Assembly (NCBI RefSeq): GCF_900111905.1
Contig: NZ_FOKM01000015.1
Span: 104,704 to 168,703, forward strand
Source of the DNA: Rhizobium sp. NFR07
Lineage (GTDB): Bacteria; Pseudomonadota; Alphaproteobacteria; Rhizobiales; Rhizobiaceae
DNA: 64,000 nucleotides
Direction of reading: 5' to 3'
Position numbers and translations under genes: made by a program. Numbering within the stretch: the stretch's first letter is position 1; every line of letters starts with the position of its first letter. Shown here piece by piece: positions 41,184-49,876 of this stretch. Below the pieces are notes generated by a model. The model worked only from the letters and a program-made list of their open reading frames with translations. It made no database searches and was not told the origin of the DNA.

Positions 41184-42491
41184 ATGGTGCAATCCCTCAA
41201 ACTCGGCGGTGCGCAAAACAGTCAGGCCACGGCCGGTGTCAAGCGGGTGAACCGTCTGCCGGTCATCGTCGTGATTGTGCTGTTGGTCGCCTTTCTCGGC
41301 ATCATCTTCTTTGGGTTCGCCTCGCGCGGGCTCTACTTCGGCAAGGATAGCGGCCCGGACACCAGCTCGGGCAATCCGGCCTCGACCTATGCCGACCAGA
41401 TCAAGCGGGGCGTCACCGACGGCATCATTGGCGAGCCACAGCAGCAGGAAACGTTTCAGCCGACGCCGGTCGAGACGAAACAGGCCGAGGAGAAGGCGGC
41501 AAATCCCTTTACGCAGCAGCCGGAACAGAGACAGGAGCAACGGCGCGGGCAGGAACTGGAACCGGAGGAAGTTTGGCGGGCGCGTCTTGCTCGTGAGCAA
41601 CAGGAACAGATTCTTCGCGAGCAGCAGCGCCAGCGGATGGCCCGAATGCAGGCGCGAGACACCGCCTACGACGCGCCGCTTGCCATCGATCGCGGCAAGC
41701 TGGAAGCGCGGTCGGAAAGAGATGAGGGCGCGGGGGGCCGGACGACGACAGCCGCCGCGAGCGCAAACGCCTCCGACCTTTATGCCGCGGCCCTACGCGC
41801 TGGTCTCGGCGGCCAGAATGTCGATCCGAATGGACAGAGCTCCAAGGAAGACTTCTTCAATGCCGACCTCAAGGATCTTGGCTATCTGCCAAACCGCGTC
41901 GTACCACAGCAGTCCCTGTACGAACTGAAACGCGGCTCGGTCATTCCGGCGACATTGATAACGGGCATCAATTCCGACCTTCCGGGTCGGATCACCGCGC
42001 AGGTCAGCCAGAATGTCTATGACAGCGCAACTGGTCATCGCCTGCTGATCCCGCAGGGCACGAAACTGTTAGGACGCTACGACAGCAAGGTCTCGTTCGG
42101 CCAGAGCCGGGTTCTCGTCGTTTGGTCCGATATCATCTTCCCGAACGGATCGACATTGCAGATCGGCGGCATGGCCGGCACGGATGCGGAAGGCTACGGC
42201 GGCTTCAAGGACAAGGTGAACAACCACTATCTCAAAACCTTCGGCTCGGCGGTCATGATCGCGCTGATCGGGACCGGCATCGACATGGCTGTTCCCCAGA
42301 GCTCGACGCTTGCCACCCAGGATACGGCATCTGATGCGGCACGGCGCAACTTCGCCGAAACGTTCGGGCGAGTGGCTGACAGGACAATTCAGCGCAACAT
42401 GGACGTGCAGCCGGCGCTGCAAATCCGGCCCGGTTACAAATTCAATGTGCTAGTAGATCAGGACATTGTCTTTCCAAGCCAATATCGATGA
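41184..42491 (+). CDS. trbI: TrbI, VirB10-like core protein
   Basis: This 435-aa protein has one membrane helix near residues 22-42 (LPVIVVIVLLVAFLGIIFFG), a Gln/Glu-rich periplasmic linker (residues about 90-160) and the VirB10 beta-barrel domain (RGSVIPATLITGINSDLPG; LIPQGTKLLGRYDSKVSFGQ). It bridges both membranes. A GGGAGG ribosome-binding site precedes the ATG. It is the last gene of the complete trb operon. Confidence 0.92.
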   Translation: MVQSLKLGGAQNSQATAGVKRVNRLPVIVVIVLLVAFLGIIFFGFASRGLYFGKDSGPDTSSGNPASTYADQIKRGVTDGIIGEPQQQETFQPTPVETKQAEEKAANPFTQQPEQRQEQRRGQELEPEEVWRARLAREQQEQILREQQRQRMARMQARDTAYDAPLAIDRGKLEARSERDEGAGGRTTTAAASANASDLYAAALRAGLGGQNVDPNGQSSKEDFFNADLKDLGYLPNRVVPQQSLYELKRGSVIPATLITGINSDLPGRITAQVSQNVYDSATGHRLLIPQGTKLLGRYDSKVSFGQSRVLVVWSDIIFPNGSTLQIGGMAGTDAEGYGGFKDKVNNHYLKTFGSAVMIALIGTGIDMAVPQSSTLATQDTASDAARRNFAETFGRVADRTIQRNMDVQPALQIRPGYKFNVLVDQDIVFPSQYR

Positions 42492-42899
42492 ACCGCTGAC
42501 AGTCAGATCGGTAATGTCCCCCTTTACATCCACCCCCACTACATGTCTCAACCATAATGTACCGGATGACGATGCAAACTAGACCTGGCTCATCAAGTGC
42601 GAGGCCGCCATGAAAATGGATCTGCACGGCGCTTTTGCTGAGGGACAAACCGCGCGACCACGTCGGCCGGCTCGCTAGCTTCATGGGCTGGCGTCAAGGC
42701 CAAGAATTCCACGTAACTTTCACGTAATTTTCGGCGGCCATACGTTTTCCGCGTTAGTGCTTTGCAACGATTGACAGACGGCCCTTGTAGCCTTGGATCG
42801 GGAGGATAGCCAGGCCATCCATATTTTCGGCGGTGAAACGTCAGAAATGATCGCGTCTCATGCTCTATCCATGTCAGTTTTATTAGGCGTGCGCTCAAC
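42492..42899. other. Region after trbI without a recognisable gene
   Basis: No supported gene is seen in about 400 bp. It contains the tandem 11-bp repeat at 42710-42731. The 5' part of the response-regulator gene would be expected here, but its receiver domain is not recognisable, so it seems deleted. Confidence 0.5.
42710..42731 (+). promoter_or_regulatory. Tandem 11-bp direct repeat (OmpR/PhoB-type box)
   Basis: CACGTAACTTT is followed directly by CACGTAATTTT. An 11-bp head-to-tail period with a central GTAA is the usual layout for OmpR/PhoB-family response regulators. The second unit recurs exactly at 44621-44631, upstream of macA. Confidence 0.5.
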
Positions 42900-42901
42900 T
42901 A

Positions 42902-43117
42902 TGGGGAGCTGCGCTCTATGGAAACGTTTTGCGAAACCGTGGTCTTACCGTGTTGCGCTCATCCCTTGAGGATCAGATCTATTCCGTTGACGACGAAATC
43001 CAATCGAACTCACTTTAACTCAGAATGTCCCGCCTGCGCCGAAAGCTTGGCGAAGCGGAGGCCGAGATTGTTATCAAAATTCGTGGAATAGACTGCTGTC
43101 ATCATGAGCACAAATAA
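42902..43117 (+). pseudogene. C-terminal remnant of an OmpR-family response regulator
   Basis: The plus frame ending at 43117 encodes LRNRGLTVLRSSLEDQIYSV, DDEIQSN, a TAA stop at 43016, then MSRLRRKLGEAEAEIVIKIR. This is the winged-helix output domain of an OmpR-type regulator with a nonsense codon in its recognition region. The receiver domain is missing. Its final stop overlaps the start of the kinase gene, the normal arrangement in such operons, so this was the kinase partner. Confidence 0.7.
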
Positions 43118-44468
43118 AGCGGCCGGATCATCCCTTCGCTGGCGTTTCACTTTTGGTTTTATTGTCCTGCAGCTCTGCGCGGTTATCACCTCGCTGGGCC
43201 TGGTTTTTTATCTCCTTTCCGGCCTCAAGCCCGATGTCGCTATCACATCCATCTGGCTGTCTCAGGAAATCGCAGACTCGGTCCGTCTTGAGCCGAATGG
43301 CCGGACCCATCTGGCGCCGACGGCCAGACTGCAGGAGTTTATAGAGGACGCTCCTGACCTGTGGTTTGTGGCAGACCTGGGCAAAGATATTGTTTTGGCG
43401 CACGGCGCGCCGCCTGAGAAAATTGCCGACAACATGCCATTCTTGCGGACGTTCACGAGTGTCGAACTCCACGGTGATCTGAATGACCCGTTGAGTGTAG
43501 CTCGGATGCAGCGCTTTGATACCCAGGCAGGGGAGGCGACAATTTTTGCCGGCGGCGTTTCGATGTCGCAATATGGTGTGACCGTACTGTTGGGAAACCT
43601 TGCGGTCGGCGTGCCGGCGCTGATCCTCGTCGCCATTTCCCTGATTGGCGTCCCGTTTGTCACGCGCTGGGCTTTGCGGTCCTTTGGCGATCTTACGGCG
43701 CGTCTTGACAGGATTGATCTCGACACACGCGGCGCCCTGGTGGAAGAGCGTGGCTTGCCCAATGAGGTGCTTCGCCTGGTGCGCGACATCAACAGGGCGT
43801 TGCGCCGTCTTGATAGTGGCTTTGAGGCGACGGAGCGCTTCTTTGTCAACGCGGCCCATGAACTTCGAACGCCGATCGCCGTCCTGCAGGTGAGAATCGA
43901 TACGCTTTCACCAAGTGAGGACAAAACACACCTGCAGACGGCCATCAAGCGACTAACAGCGATCGCGAACCAGCTTCTGGACACCGAGAAATACCGGCAG
44001 AAGCCCCAGCAGAATGCACCTGTCCATCTCAACAGCGTTGTGTCCAAGGTGGTTGCCGACCTCGCTCCCCTGGCGATCTCCGAAGGCTACGAAATTTCGT
44101 TCGACAGCGACGCGGAAGATGTGTTTGTCCCTGGCGATGCCGAAGCTCTGGAGCGGGCGTTCGTCAATCTGGTACGGAACGCAGTCCAGTACGGAGGTGG
44201 AAGAGGACAGATATCGGTCGGTATTGAGGCTGACGGCAGCGTGACTGTCGCCGATCAGGGTTGTGGAATTGCGAGCGATAAGCATTCGCGCATATTTGAG
44301 CCTTTCTTCCGCGTCAACCCTCACGGCTCAGGTGCAGGACTGGGGCTCAGCATGGTCAACGAGATCGTGACCCGCCATGGCGGCTACGTCGAGCTTTCTT
44401 CCGCGCCAGGTAAGGGCAGCACCTTTGTAGTGCGCTGGCGCGAGAGGCGCGTTCTTCAGCAGCGGTAG
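43104..44468 (+). CDS. Membrane sensor histidine kinase
   Basis: This 454-aa kinase has two membrane helices (residues about 15-38 and 160-182) around a periplasmic sensor of about 120 residues. A HAMP-like linker follows, then a HisKA domain with H252 (AAHELRTPIAVLQ) and an ATPase domain (NLVRNAVQYGGG, DQGCGI, GAGLGLSMV). All catalytic boxes are intact although the partner regulator is broken. It lies upstream of macAB, which it probably once controlled. It may now signal to a regulator elsewhere or be decaying. Confidence 0.88.
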   Translation: MSTNKAAGSSLRWRFTFGFIVLQLCAVITSLGLVFYLLSGLKPDVAITSIWLSQEIADSVRLEPNGRTHLAPTARLQEFIEDAPDLWFVADLGKDIVLAHGAPPEKIADNMPFLRTFTSVELHGDLNDPLSVARMQRFDTQAGEATIFAGGVSMSQYGVTVLLGNLAVGVPALILVAISLIGVPFVTRWALRSFGDLTARLDRIDLDTRGALVEERGLPNEVLRLVRDINRALRRLDSGFEATERFFVNAAHELRTPIAVLQVRIDTLSPSEDKTHLQTAIKRLTAIANQLLDTEKYRQKPQQNAPVHLNSVVSKVVADLAPLAISEGYEISFDSDAEDVFVPGDAEALERAFVNLVRNAVQYGGGRGQISVGIEADGSVTVADQGCGIASDKHSRIFEPFFRVNPHGSGAGLGLSMVNEIVTRHGGYVELSSAPGKGSTFVVRWRERRVLQQR

Positions 44469-44620
44469 AGTCGTCTTCATCCGTCGATGTTGGCTGGGCA
44501 CGGCCGCGAGTGCCCGACGTCTGACGGGCAATCTCTGGCGCGTCATCCACACTGCAAGCACTCTTGTCGGTCGGTTGATTTTCTAGCGCGTGCCTGACGG
44601 GAGAGGCGCGACGACAGCTC

Positions 44621-44646
44621 CACGTAATTTTGCGGTAACTCTCGTG
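44621..44646 (+). promoter_or_regulatory. GTAA-phased repeat upstream of macA
   Basis: CACGTAATTTT is followed by GCGGTAACTCT and CGTG. The first unit is identical to the second unit at 42721-42731, and the GTAA cores are 11 bp apart. It lies about 45 bp upstream of the macA ATG, so it is probably the operator of the same response regulator. Confidence 0.45.
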
Positions 44647-44689
44647 ACAGAGAAAGCCCGCAGATTTGAATAGCGCGGACCAAGACTTG

Positions 44690-45883
44690 ATGACACGACA
44701 CATTACCCGCAAGCGTATGATCCTGGCGGCAGTGACCCTTGTCGGGCTGTTGGTTGTCTGGCTCGTGTTTCTGCGTCCACCAGCGAAACCTGAACTGGTG
44801 ACGGCGCAGGCGCGAACGGGTGACATTGAAGAGGTCGTGTTGGCGACAGGGGTTCTCGAACCGCTCGAGCTAGTGCGCGTGGGCGCCCAGGCCTCGGGAC
44901 GCATTGAGCATCTGGCTGTCAAGATCGGTGATATCGTCGAGGCTGGCCAGTTGGTGGCCGAAATCGATTCCCAGACACGGCGCAACACCTTGAGGGACCG
45001 GGAAGCGGCTTTGGCCAACATCCGCGCCGTTCACGCCGCGCGTAGGGCCGGTCTGGTGAAAGCCGAGAAGGATTTCGAACGCGAGCGTGACCTGCTGGCT
45101 GGCGGCTCGACGCCGCGCGCCCAGTATGACGCCGCGGTCGCCACGCGAGACAATGCGCGTGCGGAGGTCCAGGCACTGGAGGCTCAGATCACCCAGGCGC
45201 AAGTCGCGCTCGAATCCGCAGGTGTAGAGCTGGGCTATACCCGTATCACCGCCCCAATTGCCGGCACCGTGGTGGCGATCGTCACTGACGAAGGCCAAAC
45301 CGTGAATGCTCTGCAGACCGCGCCGACCATAGTCATGATCGCACGATTGGACACAATGACGGTGCGCGCGGACATCTCCGAGGCTGACGTCGTGCGTGTA
45401 AGCCGTGGCTTGCCGGTCTGGTTCAGCATTCTTGGTGATCCGAAGCGCCGTTTCGATGGAGAGTTGCGGCAGGTCGAACCGGCCCCAGCCTCCATCGCCA
45501 ACGATGGCAACGCCGCCGCGAGCGGAGTTGGCTCAACCAACGGGGCTGTTTATTACACCGGGCTGATCGACGTGCCGAACACGGACGGGGTCCTGAGGCC
45601 TTCGATGACGGCGCAGGTGTCCATCGTCTTGAGCCACGTCAGCGGCGCCGTGCTGGTTCCACTCAGCGCAGTGGAAGGGGCACCCCGGGCCGGTGATACG
45701 GCGCGTGTGCGGATACTGGACGCAATGGGCGAGGTCCAGATCCGGCAGGTACAGGTCGGTATCGACAACGGCGCGGACATCCAGATCCTTGGCGGTCTTC
45801 AGGCGGGCGAGACCATCGTCCTGGGAGCATCCACGGACGAACGCGCGGATGGCCAGGCTCAATTGGCCGCGACGAAGCGATAG
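44690..45883 (+). CDS. macA: MacA-like periplasmic adaptor of an efflux pump
   Basis: This 397-aa membrane-fusion protein has an N-terminal membrane anchor (ILAAVTLVGLLVVWLVFL), a lipoyl half (GVLEPLELVRVGAQASGRIE), a coiled-coil hairpin (residues about 95-185), the second lipoyl half (GYTRITAPIAGTVVAI) and beta-barrel regions. MacA links the MacB transporter to an outer-membrane TolC-type channel; no tolC gene is in the window. ATG at 44690 is chosen over the TTG upstream. The stop is 8 bp before macB. Confidence 0.88.
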   Translation: MTRHITRKRMILAAVTLVGLLVVWLVFLRPPAKPELVTAQARTGDIEEVVLATGVLEPLELVRVGAQASGRIEHLAVKIGDIVEAGQLVAEIDSQTRRNTLRDREAALANIRAVHAARRAGLVKAEKDFERERDLLAGGSTPRAQYDAAVATRDNARAEVQALEAQITQAQVALESAGVELGYTRITAPIAGTVVAIVTDEGQTVNALQTAPTIVMIARLDTMTVRADISEADVVRVSRGLPVWFSILGDPKRRFDGELRQVEPAPASIANDGNAAASGVGSTNGAVYYTGLIDVPNTDGVLRPSMTAQVSIVLSHVSGAVLVPLSAVEGAPRAGDTARVRILDAMGEVQIRQVQVGIDNGADIQILGGLQAGETIVLGASTDERADGQAQLAATKR

Positions 45884-45891
45884 GGCGCGCT

Positions 45892-47838
45892 ATGAAAGAA
45901 CCACTGATGCGCGTCCGCGGGGTATCTCGCGCTTTCCCCGCAGGCGACGAGATGGTGCGGGTGCTGAAAGACGTCGACCTCGACATCGAGGCCGGCGAGA
46001 TGATGGCGATCATTGGTGCTTCAGGCTCCGGCAAGTCGACGCTGATGAACATCCTTGGCTGCCTCGATCGTCCGACGGACGGCAGCTACTGGATCGAAGG
46101 ACGCGAGACCTCGAAGATGTCCGTGGACGAACTCGCCGCGCTACGCCGTGAGCGTTTTGGTTTCATCTTTCAGCGTTATCATCTGCTTGGCGATCTCAGC
46201 GCGGCCAGCAACGTCGAGGTGCCAGCCATCTATGCCGGACGCAGCCGGTCCGACCGGCACAAGCGAGCCATCTCCCTGTTGACGCGATTGGGCTTGGCCG
46301 AGCGGACGGGCAATATCCCGGGCAAGCTTTCGGGCGGCCAGCAGCAGCGGGTGTCGATCGCCCGCGCCTTGATGAATGGCGGCGAGATAATTCTAGCCGA
46401 CGAACCGACCGGAGCACTGGATACAAATAGTGGCGCAGAAGTCATGAAGATCCTGCGCGAGCTTCACGCCGAAGGGCACACCATCATCCTCGTCACGCAC
46501 GACAAGAAGATCGCCGAACACGCGGATCGGGTTGTAGAGATCAGCGACGGCGTTATTATTTCCGACGAGCGAAATGTATCCAGGTCCACGACGGCCCGTC
46601 CCGTCCGCGAGCACGCCCCGGGCGCTGGCTGGCGTGGTGCAATTGACCGGATGACTGAGGCTTTTCGTATGGCGGGTGCGGCAATATGGGCGCACAAAAT
46701 GCGCTCGCTTCTGACCATGCTCGGCATCATCATCGGTATCGCCTCGGTAGCGGCTATCTCGGCGCTGGGCGCCGGCTCGCAGCGGCAAATCCTGAACAGT
46801 ATCAGCTCGCTCGGCACCAACACGATCGAGGTGCGGGCCGGGAAAGGCATTGGCGATCTGGAGGCGGGCAAGATCCGGACACTCGTTCCTGCTGACGCCG
46901 AAGCACTGATGAACCAGCCCTATGTCGACAGCGTGACGCCAACCGTCGCAACGACCGTAACGGTTAAGCGCGCTGCCGTGGCCGTCACCGCGACAGTTAC
47001 CGGAGTCGGCGCGGACTTCTTTCGTGTGCGGGGCCTTGAGCTGGCGAATGGACAACTATTCAACGCCCAGGACGTCACCGCTTACAGCCAGAAAGTGGTG
47101 ATCGATGCTAACGCCGCGCGAGACCTGTTTCCAGACCGGGTAAACCCGGTGGGACAGGTCATCCTTCTGGGAACAATGCCCGCGAGGGTTGTAGGTGTAA
47201 CGAAACGGGAAAACTCCTTCGGCCCGGCGGTTGATACATTGACCGTTTATGCGCCTTACACAACCGTCATGGGCCGCATGCTGGGTCGTCCGAACGTTGA
47301 CGGCATAACGGTCCGTATCAGAGACGATGTCGATCCAGGCAATGTCGAGGCTGCGGTTTCGCGCCTCATCGAGCGTCGGCATGGCGCAAAAGACTTCTTC
47401 CTTACCAACTCAGCGACCATTCGCGAGACGATTGAGGCCACCACGCAGACCCTGACGTTGCTGATTTCGTCGGTCGCCGTGATCTCGCTGGTTGTCGGCG
47501 GTATTGGCGTGATGAATATAATGCTGGTGTCCGTGACTGAACGCACAAAGGAGATCGGGGTTCGGGTGGCCGTTGGCGCTCGCCGCAGCGATATCCTTTC
47601 CCAGTTCCTGATCGAGGCCATAATGGTCTGCCTTGTCGGCGGCTTTATGGGAGTGATGCTCGCCCTCGGGATCAGCGCTCTTTTTAATTTGCTGAGCCCC
47701 GACTTCAAAATGATCTTCTCTTTGGGCTCTATCATTGTGGCCTTTGCCTGCTCCACCCTGATCGGAATTGTCTTCGGCTTCCTTCCCGCCCGCAACGCGG
47801 CGAAACTTGACCCGATTGAAGCCTTGGCGCGTGACTGA
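45892..47838 (+). CDS. macB: MacB-like ABC transporter (ATPase fused to permease)
   Basis: At 648 aa this is full length for MacB. The N-terminal ATPase has Walker A GASGSGKS (residues 42-49), signature LSGGQQQR and Walker B ILADEPTGALD. One membrane helix near residue 275, a large periplasmic domain and three C-terminal helices (ISLVVGGIGVMNIMLVSVTE and on) complete the type VII ABC fold. It exports macrolides, peptides or lipids by a mechanotransmission mechanism. It forms an operon with macA. Confidence 0.9.
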   Translation: MKEPLMRVRGVSRAFPAGDEMVRVLKDVDLDIEAGEMMAIIGASGSGKSTLMNILGCLDRPTDGSYWIEGRETSKMSVDELAALRRERFGFIFQRYHLLGDLSAASNVEVPAIYAGRSRSDRHKRAISLLTRLGLAERTGNIPGKLSGGQQQRVSIARALMNGGEIILADEPTGALDTNSGAEVMKILRELHAEGHTIILVTHDKKIAEHADRVVEISDGVIISDERNVSRSTTARPVREHAPGAGWRGAIDRMTEAFRMAGAAIWAHKMRSLLTMLGIIIGIASVAAISALGAGSQRQILNSISSLGTNTIEVRAGKGIGDLEAGKIRTLVPADAEALMNQPYVDSVTPTVATTVTVKRAAVAVTATVTGVGADFFRVRGLELANGQLFNAQDVTAYSQKVVIDANAARDLFPDRVNPVGQVILLGTMPARVVGVTKRENSFGPAVDTLTVYAPYTTVMGRMLGRPNVDGITVRIRDDVDPGNVEAAVSRLIERRHGAKDFFLTNSATIRETIEATTQTLTLLISSVAVISLVVGGIGVMNIMLVSVTERTKEIGVRVAVGARRSDILSQFLIEAIMVCLVGGFMGVMLALGISALFNLLSPDFKMIFSLGSIIVAFACSTLIGIVFGFLPARNAAKLDPIEALARD

Positions 47839-48225
47839 TGACTCGCAAACGTCTGCTCACTAGGTGCAATGATATCCGTGTCCAACATCGATATGATCGC
47901 AAAGGGCAGACTGGACGGCAGATCAACTCTAAGCGTGCAATCCGGCAGTGAGCGCTTCAGTAGCCGATACAGCAGCGCGAGGCTTTGATACCGATGTGGT
48001 GGCCAGGATGGAATCCCGAGCATCGACGTTTGATGCCGTCGCCAGCGAGGCACTCGCGCAAGTGTCTTTGATTAAATCGTGCGGAATGTTGAGAGAAATT
48101 GCATAGCCGCCATCCTTAACGTCGGGTGGAATGAGGTCTGGTTTAAAACGGGATAATGCTCTCGCGTGAGCCTCTCACGTCGAAGTTGCCTCAAAAGCCG
48201 ACCACTGCCACACGAGGAGACCGCG
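47839..48225. other. macB-pao intergenic region
   Basis: No gene is supported in 387 bp. The minus strand holds a short open stretch (YQSLALLYRLLKRSLPDCTL) that might be a fragment of a LysR effector domain, but it is too short to call. The promoter of the oxidoreductase operon must lie near its right end. Confidence 0.4.
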
Positions 48226-48849
48226 ATGAGTGGTGATATGCGAGAGAAAACTGCACTGCCAGCCACTGGCCGAAGGCGGTTCCTGATTGGCTCGGCTTTG
48301 ACCGGTGCCGCCCCTTTGATCGCGCGAGGTGGGTCGGCCGGCGCCGCTGAAACTTCCTTGGCTAATGATGTTCGAAACCCGGTTGGCATCGAGTTGGAAA
48401 TCAACGAGCGTACCTATCGGCTGAACGTCGATACCCGAGTTACGCTGCTCGACGCTTTGCGTGAGGAGATCGGCCTGACGGGCGCAAAAAAAGGATGCGA
48501 CCATGGACAATGCGGTGCGTGCACCGTCCTGATAGACGGACGTCGACAGCTATCCTGTTTGACGTTGGCGGTAACCGCTGAAGGGCGCAACATCGTGACA
48601 ATCGAGGGATTGGACGGCGCGGGCGCAGACCTGCATCCGATGAAACAGGCATTCATCGACCATGATGCTTTCCAGTGTGGTTACTGTACGCCCGGCCAGA
48701 TCCTGTCGGCAGTCAGTTGCGTTCATGAAGGTCATGCCGGCAGCCCCGACGAAATCCGCGAATATATGAGCGGCAACATCTGTCGATGCGCGGCCTATCC
48801 CAACATCGTTGCCGCGGTTTCACAGGCGAGCGAGCAGATGGGAGACTGA
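48226..48849 (+). CDS. paoA: Aldehyde oxidoreductase iron-sulphur subunit (PaoA-like)
   Basis: This 207-aa protein has a twin-arginine signal (GRRRFLIGSALTG), so the complex is exported folded. Two [2Fe-2S] clusters are seen: CDHGQCGAC ... C near residues 85-110, and CGYCTPG ... CRCAAY near 150-190, as in xanthine-dehydrogenase-family small subunits. ATG at 48226 follows GAGGAGA. It is the first gene of a three-gene operon that oxidises aldehydes to acids in the periplasm. Confidence 0.88.
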   Translation: MSGDMREKTALPATGRRRFLIGSALTGAAPLIARGGSAGAAETSLANDVRNPVGIELEINERTYRLNVDTRVTLLDALREEIGLTGAKKGCDHGQCGACTVLIDGRRQLSCLTLAVTAEGRNIVTIEGLDGAGADLHPMKQAFIDHDAFQCGYCTPGQILSAVSCVHEGHAGSPDEIREYMSGNICRCAAYPNIVAAVSQASEQMGD

Positions 48850-48853
48850 CGAG

Positions 48854-49876
48854 ATGCAGCCATTTCACTATTCCCGACCGCCCTCGCTTGCCGAGGCAAT
48901 CGTTGCGAGCGCAAGAGACCAGAACCGAACTCCGGATGTGACATCGGCCTTCCTAGCCGGCGGCACGACGCTGGTCGACTTGATGAAGCTGAATGTCATG
49001 CAACCAAGTCGCGTCGTGGACCTAAATCCGTCCGCCCGCGAATTCTCATCAATCCGGTTCGACGGCTCGGTGCTGCGCCTCGGTGCCTTCGCCAAGATGG
49101 CAACCGCGGCAGATCACCCCGATGTGGTCAACCACTTCCCTGTCATCGCGCAAAGTCTGGCGCTCGCAGCGAGCGCGCAACTGCGCAACATGGCGACCCT
49201 GGGCGGGAACGTACTACAGCGGACACGCTGCGCCTATTTTCGTGACCCATCATGGACGGCCTGCAACAAGCGGTCGCCAGGCAGCGGATGCGCGGCGATC
49301 GGCGGCGCCAATCGCCAGCATGCGGTCCTGGGTTCAAGCGAGCATTGCATCGCAACTTATCATGGCGATTTCGGCCAGGCTCTCATGGCGCTGGATGCAG
49401 TAGTAGCGCTTGTCGGTCCCGACGGTGCCAGGAGCATACCTTTCGCCTCGCTCCATCTTTTGCCCGGCCGCACACCACACCTTGAGACAAATCTGCGCAA
49501 GGGCGAGATCATCACGGAAATACTGGTGCCCGCAGGTCCCTGGACCCGCCGCTCGCGCTACGTAAAGGTGCGCGATCGCCAGTCGTACGAGTTTTCTGTC
49601 GCCTCGGTGGCCGTCGCGTTGGATCTGGAGGGTGACATTGTCAATGATGTCCGGATCGCGCTGGGCGGGCTGGCAACCGTACCCTGGCGCGCGTTTGATG
49701 CAGAACAGCGACTGCAAGGAAAGGAGTTGAACGAAACATCCGCGACAGAAGCTGCGAGAGCAGCCTTCGCAGGTGCCGTCGCGCATTCACACAACGCTTT
49801 CAAGACGAAAGTCGGGCAGGCTGCGATCGTGCGGGCATTACTTGAAACGGCAGCATTGGAGGTGCGTCGTGGCTGA
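48854..49876 (+). CDS. paoB: Aldehyde oxidoreductase FAD-binding subunit (PaoB-like)
   Basis: This 340-aa protein has the CO-dehydrogenase-type flavin domain (AFLAGGTTLVDLMKLNVMQP; AQLRNMATLGGNV). The cysteines in RTRCAYFRDPSWTACNK and GSGCAAI match the extra [4Fe-4S] site known in E. coli PaoB. It passes electrons from the molybdenum subunit. It starts 4 bp after paoA and overlaps paoC by 8 bp. Confidence 0.88.
   Translation: MQPFHYSRPPSLAEAIVASARDQNRTPDVTSAFLAGGTTLVDLMKLNVMQPSRVVDLNPSAREFSSIRFDGSVLRLGAFAKMATAADHPDVVNHFPVIAQSLALAASAQLRNMATLGGNVLQRTRCAYFRDPSWTACNKRSPGSGCAAIGGANRQHAVLGSSEHCIATYHGDFGQALMALDAVVALVGPDGARSIPFASLHLLPGRTPHLETNLRKGEIITEILVPAGPWTRRSRYVKVRDRQSYEFSVASVAVALDLEGDIVNDVRIALGGLATVPWRAFDAEQRLQGKELNETSATEAARAAFAGAVAHSHNAFKTKVGQAAIVRALLETAALEVRRG

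Noticed and set aside
47839..48060. Possible LysR effector-domain fragment on the minus strand
   Set aside because: Only a short hydrophobic stretch resembles the family and there are no DNA-binding residues; too weak to annotate.
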